A DNA stretch of 64,000 bases from Nitrospirota bacterium (GTDB lineage Bacteria; Nitrospirota; UBA9217): NCBI GenBank assembly GCA_035516965.1, contig DATIZR010000111.1:1-64000 (forward strand), written 5' to 3'. Made by a program: the position numbers and the translations under genes. The notes beneath the pieces are model-generated. The model searched no databases. It saw only the letters and a list, made by a program, of their open reading frames with translations, and was not told where the DNA came from. Positions 61,491-64,000 of the stretch are shown in pieces. Each line of letters starts with the position of its first letter. The stretch's first letter is position 1.

Positions 61491-61970
61491 ATGAAGGTTG
61501 GTGTCATATCGGATACTCACGTACCTGTTGTCGGCACCTCGCTTCCCGCCGCTGTGTTCGAACTTTTCAAAGGAGTTGACCTGATACTCCACGCCGGCGA
61601 TATCGTCGACCTGTCGGTCCTCGAGGAGCTTAGGGTGGTCGCGCCCGTCGAGGCCGTGGCAGGGAACATGGATGATGCAGAAGCGCAGGCCCGTCTTCCG
61701 CGGAAGAAAGTCCTCAGGCTCGGGAAGTTCGCCATCGGCCTTATCCACGGCAAGTACAGGATCGACGTGCAGCGGGAGATGATCAGGAAAGAGTTCGACC
61801 AGGTCGACCTCATCGTCTACGGCCATTCCCATGTGCCATTCTGGGGGCTGGCGGATGGCGTCTACTATCTGAACCCCGGCAGCCCGACGGACAAACGCTA
61901 CGCGCCCTACAACTCGGTCGCCCTCCTCCACATCGGCGATGAACTTCGGGCGGAGATCATCCGGATCTGA
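61491..61970 (+). CDS. YfcE/MJ0936-type metallophosphoesterase
   Basis: 159 residues, a minimal calcineurin-like enzyme. Metal ligands are in ISDTHVP, LHAGDIVD, GNMDD, IHGK and YGHSHVP. Family members cleave phosphodiesters of nucleotides; the natural substrate is not known here. GGGAG precedes the ATG. Confidence 0.9.
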   Translation: MKVGVISDTHVPVVGTSLPAAVFELFKGVDLILHAGDIVDLSVLEELRVVAPVEAVAGNMDDAEAQARLPRKKVLRLGKFAIGLIHGKYRIDVQREMIRKEFDQVDLIVYGHSHVPFWGLADGVYYLNPGSPTDKRYAPYNSVALLHIGDELRAEIIRI

Positions 61971-62134
61971 AGCGGACGTCAGCTTCCGCGGACCGGTTCC
62001 CCTTCAGGCGTGCGCGCAGACGTTGTCGCGGATCCAATCTGATTTTCTCTTTTCCGCAGAGCATTTGCTCCTTCCTCCGCTCGATCCAAAAGCGATCGTC
62101 ATGATCTTCAAAACAGCGCCTGAGGTATTTTGAG

Positions 62135-62163
62135 TTGCAATGCCCGACTGTTTATGATATTTT
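62135..62163 (+). promoter_or_regulatory. Possible promoter of the phosphohexomutase gene, near-leaderless
   Basis: TTGCAA (62135-62140), a 17-base spacer and TATTTT (62158-62163). The ATG at 62173 lies nine bases after the -10 box and has no Shine-Dalgarno sequence, so a leader of only about three bases is expected. Confidence 0.4.
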
Positions 62164-62172
62164 TGAAAACAT

Positions 62173-63603
62173 ATGGCGGTTGAGAAGATAAAGTTCGGAA
62201 CATCGGGATGGCGCGGCGTCATCGCCGATGATTTCACCTCCGCGCGGGTCAGGGCGGTGACGCAGGCCATCGCCGACCATCTCGGTGCGCAGGGGCTGAA
62301 GGACAAGGGCGTCATCGTGGGGTACGATACGCGCTTCCTGTCCGAACGCTTTGCCGTTGAATCGGTAAGGGTGCTCGCGGCCAACGGCATCCGCTCCTTT
62401 CTTTCGAACCGCGACTCTCCCACTCCCGCGGTGGCCTTCGAGATCATCCGGAGAAAGGCCGCAGGCGGCATCAATTTCACCGCCAGCCACAACCCCCCTG
62501 AATACAACGGCCTCAAATTCTCCGCGGCATGGGGCGGCCCCGCCCTGCCCGAAACGACCAAAGACATAGAAACCCGCGCGAATGCCCTCGTCGACAAGAA
62601 CTCGGTCCCGGCCATGCCGCTCGCGGAAGCGAGGCAGAAGGGCATGGTGGAGGACGCTGACCTGCGGCGGTTCTACCTGGACGATCTCCGCAAGAAGATC
62701 GATTTCGAGCCGATCAGGAAAGCAAAGCTCAAGATCGGTGCCGACCTGCTCTATGGGACGGGCAGGGACTATCTGGACACGCTGCTGCGCGAGGCGGGAT
62801 GCTCCGTATCCGTCGTGCACGGGCACCGCGATGCGTTCTTCGGAGGCAGGTCGCCCGAGCCGTCTGAAGAGAACCTGGCGGAGCTGGTCGAAACGATCAG
62901 AAAGGGACGGCTCGACCTGGGGCTGGCTGTTGACGGGGACGCCGACCGCTTCGGCGTCGTGGACAGCGACGGGACCTGCATCAACCCGAACCAGGTCCTT
63001 GCCCTGCTCCTGGACTACCTCTGCCGCACGCGCGGCTGGAAAGGCGGCGCCGCCCGCTCCATCGCAACCTCCCACCTCGTGGATGCGGTGGCAAAGAAAC
63101 ACGGCATCGAGGTCTACGAGACCGGCGTGGGGTTCAAGTACATCGGCGATCTTCTCGTGCAGGGCAAGATCATCTTCGGAGGCGAGGAAAGCGCCGGTCT
63201 GACCATGAAGGACCATGTCCCGGAAAAGGACGGCATCCTTGCCTGCCTCCTGGTTGCCGAAATGGTCGCAAGCGAGAAAAAATCGATCCGGGAAATGCTG
63301 AAGCGGCTCTACAAGGAGGTAGGGACGATCCTGAACGAACGGATCGACATCCACCTGACCGAAGCGAACCGGAAGGCGGTCGGCGAACGCCTGAGCCAGC
63401 CGCTCAGCGAACTGGGGGACCTGCGGGTCAAGGGCAAGAAGACCACGGCCGATGGCACCAAGTATATGCTCGAGGACGACAGCTGGGTGCTGATGCGCGC
63501 CTCGGGAACGGAGCCGGTGGTCCGGGTCTATGTGGAAGCCGGGTCCGAGGAACTGGTGAAGGAACTCGTCAACGCCGGCAGGGCTTTCGTTCTGGGACAG
63601 TAG
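62173..63603 (+). CDS. Phosphoglucomutase/phosphomannomutase family protein
   Basis: 476 residues of the alpha-phosphohexomutase family. The phosphoserine loop is TASHNPPEYNGLKF (about residue 117), the metal loop DGDADRFG, the sugar loop FGGEESAG and the C-terminal phosphate loop RASGTEPVVRVYVE. It interconverts hexose-1- and 6-phosphates and supplies precursors for surface glycans. Whether it prefers glucose, mannose or glucosamine cannot be told by eye. Confidence 0.93.
   Translation: MAVEKIKFGTSGWRGVIADDFTSARVRAVTQAIADHLGAQGLKDKGVIVGYDTRFLSERFAVESVRVLAANGIRSFLSNRDSPTPAVAFEIIRRKAAGGINFTASHNPPEYNGLKFSAAWGGPALPETTKDIETRANALVDKNSVPAMPLAEARQKGMVEDADLRRFYLDDLRKKIDFEPIRKAKLKIGADLLYGTGRDYLDTLLREAGCSVSVVHGHRDAFFGGRSPEPSEENLAELVETIRKGRLDLGLAVDGDADRFGVVDSDGTCINPNQVLALLLDYLCRTRGWKGGAARSIATSHLVDAVAKKHGIEVYETGVGFKYIGDLLVQGKIIFGGEESAGLTMKDHVPEKDGILACLLVAEMVASEKKSIREMLKRLYKEVGTILNERIDIHLTEANRKAVGERLSQPLSELGDLRVKGKKTTADGTKYMLEDDSWVLMRASGTEPVVRVYVEAGSEELVKELVNAGRAFVLGQ

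Positions 63604-64000
<397 letters not shown>

Noticed and set aside
60243-61931. 562-codon open frame antisense to hisS and the phosphoesterase
   Set aside because: Spans two real genes on the other strand and shows no domain.

Overview
The window comes from a diderm (Gram-negative) bacterium of fairly high GC content. Evidence for an outer membrane is an MlaE/MlaF/MlaD lipid transporter, a surface-glycan cluster with a nonulosonic (sialic-like) acid pathway, and type IV pilus minor pilins with PilY1. The gene set (pdxJ-acpS-nnr-CBS-tsaE-nadK, a Ste24-type protease, AmmeMemoRadiSam protein B, a heme-motif diguanylate cyclase) would suit Nitrospirota or the former Deltaproteobacteria, but no rRNA or other decisive marker is present, so this is only a suggestion.

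Positions 1-21083 (minus strand) hold one long run of surface-polysaccharide genes, many joined by ATGA/GTGA stop-start overlaps. It begins at the high-coordinate end with a winged-helix regulator that carries paired operator-like dyads over its own promoter and start. LegB, LegC, LegG/NeuC, LegI/NeuB and a NeuD-type acyltransferase follow, then a CBS-nucleotidyltransferase (PtmE type), a Gfo/Idh dehydrogenase (PtmF type), a cytidylyltransferase, a class III aminotransferase and an SDR (PtmA type). Together they look like a GDP-sugar route to CMP-legionaminic acid or a close relative. Downstream come a putative GT-B transferase with sialyltransferase-like motifs, a Wzx-type flippase, three methyltransferases, a broken fourth methyltransferase, an IS30 remnant, two glycosyltransferases and two galE copies. 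The part from about 5300 to 7500 is visibly richer in A+T and contains the decayed genes, which suggests acquired DNA.

Positions 21147-26971 (plus) carry a spacer with degenerate repeats, a patatin-like lipase, a glycerophosphodiester phosphodiesterase, GlpD, a small His-containing membrane protein and a FolD homologue that lacks two active-site residues. A secreted FlgT/LPP20-like protein (27072-28244, minus) lies convergent to folD.

Positions 28351-41869 (plus) are housekeeping: pdxJ, acpS, nnr, a CBS protein, tsaE, nadK, a family 4 uracil-DNA glycosylase, mutS, a diguanylate cyclase, rplI, dnaB, a TPR-cyclic nucleotide-binding protein and AmrB/MEMO1. Positions 41994-52294 are a type IV pilus tip/minor-pilin operon (two GspH/FimT, PilV, PilW, PilX, a small secreted protein, PilY1, an Ig-like membrane-anchored protein). 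Positions 52328-64000 carry maf, a LuxR-type regulator with a non-canonical receiver, a Ste24-type protease, a GAF-PP2C / RsbW / STAS partner-switch set running directly into mlaE-mlaF-mlaD, hisS, a phosphoesterase, a phosphohexomutase and the start of enolase.

Three observations look most worth following. The partner-switch genes appear wired to the Mla lipid transporter. The legionaminic-type pathway carries an additional class III aminotransferase and a candidate nonulosonate transferase. Several promoters place the predicted transcription start on or within a few bases of the start codon, which suggests leaderless mRNAs. No tRNA, rRNA, CRISPR array or intact mobile element was recognised. 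All functional calls are from reading motifs and context; no database search was possible.
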